Made by a program: the position numbers and the translations under genes
The notes under the pieces: model-generated
Told to the model about the DNA's origin: nothing
Database searches by the model: none
The model's input: only the letters and a program-made list of their open reading frames with translations
Part shown: in pieces, positions 48,301-58,276 of the stretch
How the letters are laid out: every line of letters begins with the position of its first letter
Numbering within the stretch: position 1 is the first letter of the stretch
NCBI RefSeq assembly: GCF_035582795.1
Contig: NC_134369.1
Coordinates: forward strand, 56,358,001 to 56,422,000
Origin: Mycteria americana
Taxonomy: Eukaryota > Chordata > Aves > Ciconiiformes > Ciconiidae
Length of the DNA: 64,000 nucleotides
Reading direction: 5' to 3'

Positions 48301-48837
48301 AGTGGGGCACATGCTGCACTTGCCGCAGGTGGCAGGCACCTGTGCCCATCCCGGTTTGACACCACTGCCTCAATGCTGGCACCCAGTGCCATTTGGTGGC
48401 GCCCGCCCTGGCCCCGGCTCCCCAGTGGCCATCTCCCTCCAGCCCCACGCTCTGGAGGGAGAGACCCATCGGGGGCTGCCCTGCCCGGCAGCAGGGCTGG
48501 GGAAGGACAGTGGCTGCATGTCTTGTCCCCATCACCAACTGCAGTGATTAACATTAGGACAGGACTAATTAGTGTTGCGCACAGACATCTGTCCAGAGGG
48601 GCAAATGCAGGAGCGGGCTGAGGGGATGGGGCAGGACGCAGCTCTGCTCGTGCCACCGCTGGCAGCTAGCCCCAGGCAAGGCTTTCCGTAGCTCTGGGGG
48701 GTGAGGACTGCCCACCCGCGGCCACTGATGGGTGTCCTGGGCTTTCGTTGCAGGACCAGGAGCTGGAGAGCCTGGCCGCCATCGAGGCTGAGCTGGAGCG
48801 TGTTGCCCACAAGCTGCATGAGCTGAGGCGAGGCTGA
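36329..48837 (+). CDS. CHGA: Chromogranin A, complete eight-exon gene (span)
   Basis: The spliced frame is 36329-36374, 36781-36827, 40869-40962, 41394-41462, 43651-43749, 44566-45066, 45534-45997 and 48754-48837 (1404 nt, 467 residues). All junctions are GT-AG and phases are consistent. The product is an acidic secretory-granule protein of endocrine cells and neurons that promotes granule formation and is cut into peptides. Visible parts: signal peptide 1-18, a 20-residue disulfide loop between Cys35 and Cys56, RGD 61-63, the vasostatin-I boundary KK at 95-96, a Glu-rich middle, an RGGR pancreastatin-type end (313-316), WE-14 homologue 355-368 between KR and KR, a catestatin-like segment at about 382-402, and a C-terminal coiled serpinin-like tail ending LRRG. 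Length is close to human (457). Eight exons is the vertebrate CHGA number. Confidence 0.97.
36475..36495 (+). promoter_or_regulatory. CHGA: RE1/NRSE (REST binding) site in CHGA intron 1
   Basis: The 21-bp word reads TTCAGCACC-GC-GGACAGCGGC. It agrees with the canonical RE1 (TTCAGCACC-AC-GGACAGCGCC) at 19 of 21 positions, and one of the two mismatches is in the degenerate centre. REST/NRSF represses neuronal and neuroendocrine genes in other cells through this element, and chromogranins are established targets of this type of control. The site lies 100 bp downstream of the exon 1 donor, inside the CpG-rich block. Confidence 0.9.
36546..36600 (+). repeat. (CCCCTT)n hexanucleotide repeat in CHGA intron 1
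   Basis: About nine CCCCTT-type hexamers form an uninterrupted pyrimidine strand with mirror symmetry. A short palindrome (CCTTCCC-G-GGGAAGG) at its right edge ends the tract. Such tracts can form triplex DNA, and their purine strand carries G4 runs. It lies 50 bp after the RE1 site and is likely polymorphic. Antisense it generates an artificial Gly-Lys repeat in a chance frame. Confidence 0.9.
36781..36827 (+). CDS. CHGA: CHGA exon 2
   Basis: Begins after 'cattttacag' and ends 'actaag|gtaagg'. It encodes the rest of Ala16, VS and the mature N-terminus LPVTNDMNKGDTK (19-31), which closely follows the mammalian LPV..(P)MNKGDT start. The exon is 47 nt, phase 1 to 0. Confidence 0.95.
36828..40868 (+). 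other. CHGA: CHGA intron 2 (4.0 kb)
   Basis: Bounded by 'gtaagg' and 'ctttctag'. It contains a GT-rich stretch at about 37218-37270 and otherwise no gene, exon or clear retroposon. A small duplication 'gtcttgtccaga' occurs at about 40244 and 40258. Confidence 0.8.
40869..40962 (+). CDS. CHGA: CHGA exon 3: disulfide loop
   Basis: Encodes VMKCIVEVISDTLSK, then PNPLPISEEC, LETLRG and the first base of Asp63. Cys35 and Cys56 (mature 17 and 38) are in exactly the mammalian positions and form the N-terminal loop linked to granule sorting and membrane binding. Acceptor 'tttctag|gtg', donor 'g|gtacag'. Confidence 0.97.
40963..41393 (+). other. CHGA: CHGA intron 3
   Basis: 431 bp, GT...AG, ending 'cccctattgcag'. 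Nothing else recognised. Confidence 0.9.
41394..41462 (+). CDS. CHGA: CHGA exon 4
   Basis: Encodes DERIISILRHQNLLKELQEI-AAQ, a near-identical amphipathic helix of vasostatin-I. Asp63 spans the exon 3/4 junction and completes an RGD tripeptide (61-63), as in mammals. The exon is 69 nt, phase 1 at both ends. Confidence 0.96.
41463..43650 (+). other. CHGA: CHGA intron 4 (2.2 kb)
   Basis: GT...AG intron ending 'cttgacgcag'. It is GC-rich between about 41990 and 43300, where many overlapping frames occur on both strands. No exon is supported there. Confidence 0.85.
43651..43749 (+). CDS. CHGA: CHGA exon 5: vasostatin-I boundary
   Basis: Encodes GANERTQQQKKSSGFEDELS and on to ESQNDKNKQR. KK at precursor 95-96 equals mature 77-78, the classic vasostatin-I cleavage pair, and the following SSGFEDELSEVLE is strongly conserved. 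The exon is 99 nt, phase 1 at both ends, donor 'g|gtcagt'. Confidence 0.96.
43750..44565 (+). other. CHGA: CHGA intron 5
   Basis: 816 bp, ending 'ctccctctgcag'. It contains a (CA)n microsatellite at 44179-44204. Otherwise nothing recognised. Confidence 0.85.
44179..44204. repeat. (CA)n microsatellite in CHGA intron 5
   Basis: About 11-13 CA units with one break near the right end. Likely length-polymorphic. Confidence 0.93.
44566..45066 (+). CDS. CHGA: CHGA exon 6: acidic variable domain
   Basis: Encodes residues 119-285 (AAGERPEEEQPTGSLAEL to DEEMQGGD). It is dominated by Glu, Asp and Gln, predicted disordered, with a short Gln run (EAEQQQQRGDEEEQ) that includes a second RGD. No KK, KR, RK or RR pair occurs anywhere in this exon. 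This is the least conserved part of chromogranin A in vertebrates, and identity rests on position, phase and composition. The acidic residues fit low-affinity calcium binding and aggregation in granules. Donor 'gaca|gtacgt'. Confidence 0.92.
45067..45533 (+). other. CHGA: CHGA intron 6
   Basis: 467 bp, GT...AG, acceptor 'gctctttcag'. Nothing else recognised. Confidence 0.88.
45534..45997 (+). CDS. CHGA: CHGA exon 7: pancreastatin end, WE-14, catestatin region
   Basis: Encodes residues 286-440. Landmarks are a run of seven Glu (301-307), RALRGGR (310-316, aligned with the human pancreastatin C-terminus LFRGGK), REWEDSKRW, the WE-14 homologue WNKMDELAKQLTSK (355-368) before KR (369-370), and RSMKMAFRSRKYDF (382-395), the catestatin counterpart. 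After these come RR (403-404), KR (407-408), KK (411-412), EEKKDEEGSANRR and TE. Eight dibasic pairs make this the main processing region for PC1/3 and PC2. Acceptor 'ctctttcag', donor 'gag|gttggt' (phase 0). Confidence 0.96.
45998..48753 (+). other. CHGA: CHGA intron 7 (2.8 kb)
   Basis: GT...AG, ending 'gctttcgttgcag'. GC-rich stretches (about 46300-47700 and 48200-48500) give overlapping frames on both strands. None has recognisable content. Confidence 0.85.
48754..48837 (+). CDS. CHGA: CHGA exon 8: conserved C-terminus and stop
   Basis: Encodes DQELESLAAIEAELERVAHK and then LHELRRG, followed by TGA (48835-48837). This is almost the mammalian tail (DQELESLSAIEAELEKVAHQ, ALRRG), the source of serpinin-type peptides. 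It is predicted to be a short coiled-coil helix with a final Arg-Arg pair. Confidence 0.97.
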   Translation, partial: DQELESLAAIEAELERVAHKLHELRRG

Positions 48838-49310
48838 GGGCCCCAGCCCTCCCCACGCAGGCGAAAGCCACCGCCACCACCCTCCTCCCTCCCCACCGCA
48901 TTTTCATTTCCTGATTTAAAAGCAATTAAGCCGGAGCAGAAGCATCGTGCCTAGGAAACCGACCTCGCCAGCGCCCAGGCCTGCCTCCCTCGCCATAGTG
49001 TTGTGCCCATTGCCGCTTCTTCACCTTACGCTCCCCTGTCCACATGGATGCCCACCCGCCCGGCTGGGCGCCGGTGGGCGTGAAGCGCAACCTACACATG
49101 TATTTTCTGTCTGGGTGGGGGTTTTTTCCCTCTTTTTTTTAAAAGACAAGACAGCTTTCTAGAATGTTCTCCTTCCACCGGTAGTTTCACTGGGTAAAAA
49201 AACTGCAATAACTTGTTATCTTTTGATTAAAAGCTGAGAACTCTGACTGTAATATATTCTATATAAAAAATTTATCTACGGAAAAATAAAACTGCAGGGG
49301 GTTCCTTTCT
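48838..49310 (+). other. CHGA: CHGA 3' UTR
   Basis: Runs from the TGA to an inferred cleavage site about 20 nt after the AATAAA at 49285. It is GC-rich at first and AT-rich in its last 150 nt, a usual pattern for a compact 3' UTR of about 470 nt. Confidence 0.8.
49285..49290 (+). terminator. CHGA: CHGA polyadenylation signal
   Basis: AATAAA in 'gaaaaataaaactgcaggg', followed by the T/GT-rich 'ttcctttctttgttttgg' at 49302-49319, a good downstream element. Confidence 0.88.
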
Positions 49311-49319
49311 TTGTTTTGG

Positions 49320-51605
49320 CAACTTCAGTCTCGGTCGTCAGCATGCTGCAGGGCCTGTACGGTCCTGGCGGAGAGGAGGGGGGATGGAGGCCTCCCCTCA
49401 CCACAGGCACATCGTGGCGGCATTTCCCTCCTCACCCGGCTCCGCTGCTGCCACCCGCCGAGGCCCAGCACCGAGGGCACCTCCCTCAGGTCCCAAGCAC
49501 TGCGGGGCTCTCCCTGCCCGCCCGGGCCTGGCAGTGCCACACAGCCCAGCCCTGGCACCGGCTGTCCCGGGTGCTTCAGTGAGACGTGGGTCACATCCGT
49601 AGTTCATTAATGAACACGGGGTTGACCAGAGAGAAAACACTTTAGAAGTTTAAGCACTGAGGCAATACTTGACCAAGTCAAGCTATTTGGACAATGCACG
49701 AGTGGGTTAAAAAAAAAAGTAACAAATAGGCTAGTCAAACTACTGGTCCCCCAGAGGTGAAGGCCAGTCCTGAGGGGACAGCCCTCCTGTGCGTTGGCTC
49801 GCAGGAGCCATGGTGGCCTGCTGGCACAGCGCTAACAGGCAGAACCTTCCCCAGCCTTTGGGCTTCAGGCCACACGCCAGCTGGAGGACCGGGTGGTGCC
49901 TGGGCTGGGGAAGCTTCCCCCAAACTCTCTCAACACCAATCATAAGATTTTAGACTTTCTATGTGTATCGGCAGGAGAAGAAAAGAGCATCCCACTGCCA
50001 GGGCTGCATCCCACCCCCCAGTTTGAAGCTCAGTTCCCTCCCATCACCTGCAGCCCACAGAACATCTGAGATGCTCAGGGAACGGCTGCCAGGCTTTGAA
50101 CTCGACATATTCCTTTATTCTGCCAAAAACATCAGTGCTCTTGGCCCGTAGAGTGAATTGCACTGGAGGCGGGTGTGTGGGGTCCCCTCGGCACAGGAGG
50201 CGCTGGGTGTCCCAAGCCGTCCTCCACCCACCAGGCGAGCTACCCCAGGGAGGGCTGGAGGAGCTGCTGAGTGGGCAGTGCCCCTCGCCCCCGGCCCTGG
50301 GCAGCCACACGACGGCAGGAGGAGGCGGCGAGGCTGAGGCACGGCCCAAAAGCTGCCCTGGCACAGGGCGCAAGCTGGGACAAGGCACAGGGCGAGAGCC
50401 TGGCTGGGGAAAGCGCACTGGAGTGAGGCGTGAGTGTCCCAACCCCATCCTGAGGAGATCGCGCTCATTAACCACAGGGAAACGCGCATAGGAACAGAAG
50501 CGAAACCAAAGCTGTTCCACAGAAACAGTACTAAAATGTCAGTTATTAGGCAGTTAATCCAGCTGTACAAGTCACATTTTACATACTGATCTTCATTTAA
50601 ATTTTAATTTGAATATTGTATTTAGTTTCTCCTTTTTTTTTGTGGCAGAGTCTCTGCCAGTAGCATCACCCATACAACCCCTTGCAAACTCAGGTCTACA
50701 TGTCACAATAAAGTCACAGAAACCCTTGGCCACCCACCCCACCCCCACCAAAAAAAACCCCCAACCCCAAACCAAAAAAACAACCCCAAACCCAAGAAAC
50801 CAAACAACCCACCATAGAAATGCAGCCATCTCCAAAGGAGTTAGACAAGTTTTTCCACAAAGGGTGGTGGCAGCAGACAGAACTTGTCTGTTGCTGCTGC
50901 AAAATCAACAAGAGGAAAAATAACATTACTTGATGGAGCTACTATAAATACTGTCTTAATTGGATATTCAAGTAATCAGAAGCATTTGGGACCCAAGGAC
51001 TTTCTCCAAAGGGAAAAATGGAGTTCAAGGCCTGAGCACTGGGCCTGGGAGGATGCCTCACCAGCTGGTAAATGCCCTCCGACAGGCTGTACCTCTGCTC
51101 TACGGCGTCTCTCAACTCACCACTGCAGGGCTTGGCCTTGGGCTGACAGCAAGTGCTGATCCGCAGGCAGTGTTTACGTGAGCGCCCTTGCTGAGTGCTT
51201 GTTGCTTAGCAAAATTTAATGCGTCTGGGTGAGATATCTCTCTTTCCTGCACTAGCCAAAATAGGGTCCTGATAAAAAAATCCTGCTAGGTTTTGAGAAA
51301 TCAAGAATCCCCTATCCAGGATGATGAAGGAAGAATCAGCCCAGAAGCCTACGCTAGGAGTAAATGCTTAAGTACAGCAGTAGCCTAAATCCCAGTGTTG
51401 TTTAGGTGTGTTATGTAGTGAGATAAAAATAGCCAACTTCCCACTAGTGTTAGAAATCAAATCAAATCCTGCTCGTACAAGGAGGTCCAAAGTAACTGCA
51501 AACAACTGCACTGGGGAAGAATGTGAAACCCAAATTCTCATGAAAATGGGCTTCCCCCAATGAGCTGCTCACCTCACTGCCCTATCCACTCATAAAGAAA
51601 AAGCA
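49320..51605. other. Intergenic gap between convergent CHGA and ITPK1
   Basis: GC-rich at about 49330-50480 with chance frames on both strands, then AT-rich. An A/C-rich low-complexity tract ('ccccaaacc'-like words) occupies about 50740-50812. A TTTATT (AATAAA on -) at 50114-50119 could be an alternative distal ITPK1 polyadenylation signal. No gene recognised. Confidence 0.5.
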
Positions 51606-54600
51606 AAGTAGAACTTTTTATAAGGCATTTATTTTCATTACGTGTTGGAAAGGGACAATTCTGTCTTCAAAACAATTACAGAGATAATGTCACAATACTT
51701 ACTGCATATTGCTTTACTGTCGAAACCAAAACATTGTCCAAAACAGGTGCTTGGCAAATGAAATGAAAATGAATATATTACCATTGAAATCGATGCTGTT
51801 AGATGAAAGCACCATCTTCATTGTCAGATCTGATCAGTCATGCAACTGAAGACGCCAAATAGCAAGTAATTTTGGTTTTTACAGTAAGCCACGATCTTTT
51901 AAGGGTTTATATAATTCTATACAAATTTAAGTACAAAATGGGAATTATGTTTCAGAAATCATAGTGAACCGGGCTGAAGCAAATCACATGACACACTTGT
52001 TAATGCTGTACAGCTGGATTTGAACACAGATATCGATGAACTTGCGAAACCTAGCACACACACAAAATGGTCCCCAAGAGTCAGCCATGCTTAGGTGGGG
52101 AGCAATGCCGGAGAGTGCAGGAGAATATCCAACACTATTCACACCCGAAGGGCCAGTTTTCTCAAAATTGTTGGGATCCCAAGGAATTGTTGTTACTCCC
52201 TTTTAAGAATGACTGCATTTTAGTAAGTCGTTCTCACAAGGGTATACACAAGCTGTATCAAATACTGAATCAGAAATAAATAATAAAAGATACATCTAAT
52301 ACATCTTTTATTTTTAATATTTTTTTTACAGCACTGACTTTACAAGAGGATAAACAACTCATTTTTAGGGGCTGCTAACATCCGAAACAAAGTCACTATT
52401 TTATACTCAACATATACTCAACCTTTTAATAACTTTATATATGCATATATGACTTTTCACACAAAAAATGTTAAAATAATTTATATCTAAAAACTACTGT
52501 GTAAAGAACAAAGGAGGAAATAAAATGTGGGTTTCCTTAAAAAGGACAGAAGAGGAAGACCTGATTTTCATCAACTCCATTCGCTGTTTCAGCTATGTCT
52601 GCAGTTTCAAGAGATTTCCAGGCCATCAACAAAAACTTCCAACACACTGGGAAGCCCTCTGCAACCTCATGGCACACTGGGCAAGGTCACCTGCTGATGA
52701 GCTCATGTGGCCCACAGGCATCTGATGGCATCAGCCCCGGTGGATTCAGGGTAAGAAAGGTGGAGAGAAACAAAACATCTCCCCAGACTGCTATTAAAAA
52801 GCACAGAGTGTAATTCTGGACCACTGGTATCACGATGTCCACTGGCCAGGATTTTACTCCCAAGCCCTACCTCTCCTCGCCCTCCTTCTGCATCACAGAC
52901 ACAGGACATTTTCTTACAGTGGATTTTTTATTTCCACAGGAAAACTGCCCCAGCAGCAGGGGTGGACCAGGCCCCAACAGCCACCTGCACAAACACAGTG
53001 AAAACAATTCCCTTTGCTTGCTGCAGATGCTAGTGTGCTTGTGTTGCTGAGGAATGGCTGTAACATCCCCATTTATACCTGGATCCTCTCAAACAAACAC
53101 CTTTAATAATTTTTGTGGCCATGTAAACATGACAGAACCCACGGAGGATCTGAAACCCATCTGGTCAAAAGCTCAAGTGTTGATGGCCTGGATCCACACA
53201 GAGTAAACAGGGAAAGGAAAAGTAGTGAAAATGTGGAAAGTACTTTTCTGGAGGTTACATTCCTCTGAAATAGATATTAAAGCAATATTACAAATAAAAT
53301 CAGCAATGTGATCTGCAACGGCGTGTCCGTTTATCTATGAAAGCGAGAGGAGATTATATTAAAGGAAATATTTTAATCTACACAAAAGCATTTTCACATA
53401 CTCCTAATTACAAAACACACAGTTGCAACACCATAAAGTAATTGTATACTGAATACAGAAATCAATACATCTCTTACTAAACAGGAGAGAGGAAAATAAA
53501 ATTAGCAGGGTAATGCAAGTGAACTCCTGCAAGTGTGCACATGGGGAGACTGCTACAAACTCAAAACAGACTCTATTCACTAAAAAAACAAAATCCAAGA
53601 TTTTCTGCACAGCTGTGGAAGGCAAGGCTGCAAGCTAGTGTGAAAAAAGCCTGACTCACTTGTCACTGCTGCCACGCAAAGACTTTGGGAAACCAGTGTT
53701 AGTCTAAGAACTGATAAGCCTAGAATTTTTTTTGTTGGATGGAAACAACAGAAGCATTTTTTCCTGTTTCACTCTTTTTTGCCAGCCAATTCAAACACCT
53801 CCAGCCCCATTTAATCTGTTGCCTTTGGACTGTATCCTGCCCCTGTTATCTACCCACTACTCCACCTGGTTGTTCCCTGGATGGATGCAGCCCGCAGTTA
53901 ATCTGGAGAACTTGAGGCTTTACCTTGGGCCATCCTCGTTACCTTGTGAAGCCTCAGGATTGGGTTCTTAATTTTTACTCATCTATAATGAAAACAAATG
54001 AAACTGGTTGTTTTCCATCCAAGCAACCTGCTGCGGACCTCCTCTGCACAAACATTCCCACATTGAGGATAGAGATCTTCAAAAAGCTTTATGATTCCAA
54101 CAGTCTGAATAGTATTCATATAAATAGTGCATCCTATCTACTGACCAGCCCAGTCAATCGGCTCCTACAGCACAAAGGTTGAATAGCCAGACACGTGGTT
54201 AACCAAAGGCAGAACAGCATTGGCCCAGTGGTAGTTCTGCGTTACACAAACCACAAGTGTCAGCACCGATGCTCCTGGTTAGGCTGCATTTCTGCAGTTG
54301 GTTTTCACGTGACCATCAGGATGTTCTGGTACAGTCATTACAAACCCAAGGGTAATGCGGCAAAGTCAGCTAGGCAGGGAGGAGGATGGTGATGGCTTTA
54401 CATCGCAGGCAGTAGTAATACCAGTCAAGTTCTCGTCAACAGGGAAAAATCTTCACCTACTGAAGCCAATTACATAATTACAGTGGAAACCAGAGTCCCA
54501 TCTCCTCCATCATGCTGACACAAAACCTGGAGAAATTCCAGTCAAGCTAATGGTGTTCTTGTGGATTTCTAACAGTGAAGAAAAACAGAAATAGATCCCT

Positions 54601-57600
54601 AAGAAGCTAACTGGTGACCATGTAATTTTAATATAATTGCTCCCATCAACACAGCAATAATAGCTGTGCCTCTGAAAACACAGCAGAACCTTTTCTGACC
54701 CACAATAACAGAATTCAAACAGACATTATGGAAAATCTCCCTCAGATTGTCCGCAATTTTAAGAGCAAGGGCATTCTGGTATGGTCTAATATTACTAGAC
54801 TCCTCTACTTTTACAAAAAAAGGCAAGACTACAGAATATTAACTAACTTACTGTGAAGCTTCTCTTAAATCAAAACTATCCTGAACTTACCAAATGAGGC
54901 AGCAATTCAGAAAAGCACTTTAGCACAGGCTTAGTAACATATGCGTGCTTGAATGTTTTGCAATAATGTAACTGTATGTCTGGATACGTGGTAATTTACA
55001 GTTTCAGCTTTTAAAAGTTGGTCTCCCAATTTGCCCCTGTGATTTAGCAACATTCTAGTATACGAGCCATAACAATAATTTCTGCAAGGAAATATAGTAG
55101 TACAGCAATTGCATGGTAATTTATGTGAAAACTCTATTGTAATGCCACATCACAACAGGTACCTGCATATCTGCACCTGGTAAATTAAAGTGATACCGAT
55201 ACATTTGATAAATAAAAAATAAATTACAGACTATGGGAAAAATGTCACTGATCACACCAATGACCTAAACTTGTTTTCTAGTTACTGCCAAGGTCTGGAG
55301 TAATATTTAAATATAGTATTTCTGCAAGCCTTCAGAGAATTACAAAATAAACTTCTAACAATCATTTGTAAACAAGTTTAAAATGCACAATTATATTTCA
55401 GTAGTTTATTTTGGAGAAATAAAGCAGTGCAAAATAGGCCAACCAAAATTCAGAAGGCAGCCAGGAAAATAAAATTCTTATTTGATGCTCTAACTAGGAA
55501 ACAGCATACAGACATTTCCATTGGATCCAACACTCCGATTCATGTAAACATACTTAGTTTGAAAGGTCTTGAGTTACTAACCCAGTTTTAACATAATTGC
55601 TTCTTTCCCACCACCCAATAAAAAAAAACAGAAACCAAAAAACCAAAAAAACCCCAAGCCATTGTAATAAAGGGAGCAAAAGGCAAGTCTACAAACACTC
55701 CACCAGCTGGTTACAAGAAAGTACCATACAAAAATATGCACTGGCAAGTTCCTTCCTGAGGGTATCTTTTGTTACACATGTAACATAAAAACACTTTTTA
55801 TTTTAAACAAACAAAAACAAACCCCAAACTGTGGATGTCAATTTTATTTCAGTCATGGCTTTATGAAAAGTTTGGTCTATCATGAATACTTTTATAAACC
55901 CCTACCTATGTACATCTGACTCACTCACACCACGACCACCCGAGACCTGCGAGCTGCAGACGTGGGAACCAGCAGCCTCAGAGCATACAAGGGTTGTGAA
56001 GCGTGCCCAGCTCAGAACTGATCTGCAATACTCGAGGAAGTTGGCTGCATTTATGTGCACCCTGGAATTTGACAGATACCACACTCATAAGGTCCTTCCA
56101 GTCCCTACAGAAATATCTTAAAAGTTAGCAACCCCTCTAGAGGTGGAATAATCTTCTCTTGTGTAAATCATCATCGAAAATCTGATCCTGCCTACAGGAA
56201 ATCCCCAAGAATGGCATTTTAGGAACAAACCCCATCTCTCCTAAGGAAAAACCATTGTTTACACAAAAGAATTGCTACACAACACTCTTCAAAACTTTTT
56301 CCCCTCCAGGACTGGTACCATCAGGTAGGGTGGTGACATCTTTTACACAGTTTACTCCTCTCTCCATGGTCGACCTGGGCTTTAAGCTTTAGATCCTTTC
56401 CTTTTGAGTAGATCTCTAACACATGATACTAACCAAACTGGTATTAAATGCTGCAGTGATGGATGCTTTACGAATACCTGCTATAGAAAGACAGAAATTC
56501 CCATATCTGCAAGCTAGGAGCTTAACTAAGGAAATTTTCTTAACGCCACCCCTCTTAAACATATTTTAGGGCTTATATGGGGAAGGGAAGGCCACTCTGT
56601 CTACCAAAATAGTGTCTCCATTCTCAGCACTGACAGACTCGGATATTTCCAGTTTAGTGTTCAGAATTGGCAAAAGTTGCAGGAATTCGCAACAGCAGAA
56701 GATGCTGCCATGCTAGAAGATGCAATAGAAGGTGAACACTGTAGGTTTACTGTGTATCTCAAGAGATACAAATTGGCTGTGCTATAGTTTACAAATAGTA
56801 TAAAGCACTACCGTAAATTACCACACGGCCTCATCTGACAGCTTGCAACGAAATAACGTGGTCTCTAAACTAGAGCTGTCGTGTACTTCTACCTCATACA
56901 AAGGTACACAATTCTGCTTATATTTAATCTGCAAAAGAAAAAAAAATGCACAGCAGCATGGATCCACAGATCCCAGAAGGCAGCAACTGTGTTACCCCTT
57001 AGGATCTGCAGGTCAGGTGTACTGCTCCAAGGAAAATGCACAGCTCTGATTGCCAGCTTTTTCACAGCGCTGTCCTGGAGTCCTCACAAGTGCAATAGAG
57101 GGAGAATTAAATTCTCTGCTAAGAGATGAGCTGCTTCCGTGAACTATTCTAGGATTTCACCACTAGCAGATGATTGAAAGGATGGCATTTAATCTACTAA
57201 ATCACTCAACCTAACTATTGGCACCCTGTCTGGATCAAACATGTGTCACTGCTAGCAAGTGTGATTAGAAGCTGCTTTTGACTGAAGCGATGAGGCCCGG
57301 GGGAAGAACTGCAAAGCTGGAACCAGGGTGGTCACCTTGGTTCTGCACCCTGAACAACCAGTCTGCTCTGTCCCACCCAAAGTGCTGCAGCTCACAGCAA
57401 GCTACCTGTCAAGGTCTTGACTGGTCAATGTTTCAAGAGATTTGGTTTAGTGATACTGAAGTTGTCTTAGCTTTCTTTTGCAATGGCCTACCTGGAAAAA
57501 AGGGAACAGGGAATATTTTAGGCAAAAATCTCTAGCACTGTTACATTCATACACTCCATTTCAACATTATTATCTTCTTGATACCATGAGGTCCGATTTT

Positions 57601-57953
57601 AAAATGCTGGTCACCAGTGATTACAAAGAACAATAGAAATGAAAGAGCAACCTTCCCACAATGAAAGGACTAGTGTTAAAACCCACGTGTGTGTAAACTC
57701 ACTACAGATTTGCAATTGGAATCTGATGAAATGGATCTGAATCACTTTCTCACCCTCCCCCTTTCAGTCCATTTCATCAGCAAATCAGGTTAAATCAAAT
57801 GAAAGGTTTTTTTATTTTGCTTTTTTGTGTTGTGTTTTGTGTTTGGTTTTTTTTTTTTTTCATTTTTCGCAATTGTATTGTTACAGCCCGATCTGGTTCT
57901 GGGACCACAATTTGTATCCCTGTGGCTTTTTCTCAGTCCATGGCATTGGCAAG
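51606..57953 (-). other. ITPK1: Probable ITPK1 3' UTR (left end inferred)
   Basis: The sequence downstream of the ITPK1 stop codon is AT-rich, repeat-poor and frame-poor for about 6.3 kb, which fits a long 3' UTR. Possible - strand polyadenylation hexamers (TTTATT on +) lie at 57811-57816, only about 140 nt after the stop, at 52307-52312, and at 51628-51633, where the next 20-30 nt on the - strand are T-rich. Which is used cannot be told from sequence. A T/G-rich tract at about 57806-57865 gives an A-rich stretch in the transcript. Confidence 0.45.
51628..51633 (-). terminator. ITPK1: Candidate distal ITPK1 polyadenylation signal
   Basis: On the - strand 'gaaaataaatgcc' contains AATAAA and is followed by 'gttctactttgctttttctt', a U-rich downstream element. 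Alternatives are listed with the 3' UTR. Confidence 0.4.
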
Positions 57954-58276
57954 TTATTGAGAAGAAGCTTTTGTTGCCAACGTAGCGACGCAGTGCTGCT
58001 GGAAGCTGGGGGACACTGCCGAGTTGCAGCCTAGTCTCTGGTGTTGCAGTTTTACTGAGCTGTTGGTCTCGCTTTCCACAATCCAGGAGGAGTCTTTTCC
58101 CATGACGCTGAGACAGCCTGTGCTAGCGCAGCATATCCGCTCGTCCATGATCCCGCTGGTCTGCTCTGCCAGGAGCTTGCTGCGGTTTAGCTGGGTCACC
58201 TCAGGTACCTGACCCTGCAGGACAGCAGCTATGTGGTTCAAGAGATCTGTGAAAAATTCAGAAACACCCTCGTAAC
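57954..58276 (-). CDS. ITPK1: ITPK1 last coding exon
   Basis: After the - strand acceptor 'ttcctcttttcag' the exon completes Gly and encodes YEGVSEFFTDLLNHIAAVLQ, then GQVPEVTQLN, a Ser/Cys-rich tail and ALATKASSQ-like end (residues ...VATLATKASSQ, TAA at 57956-57954). ITPK1 is an ATP-grasp kinase that phosphorylates inositol 1,3,4-trisphosphate and inositol 3,4,5,6-tetrakisphosphate in the cytosol. It feeds InsP5/InsP6 synthesis and influences calcium-activated chloride channels. This exon supplies the end of the ATP-grasp fold (GYEGV) and the variable C-terminal tail, 107 residues in all counting the shared Gly. Confidence 0.96.

Noticed and set aside
50044-50570. Overlapping frames of 131-158 codons between CHGA and ITPK1
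   Set aside because: GC-rich patch with frames on both strands, no recognisable product.
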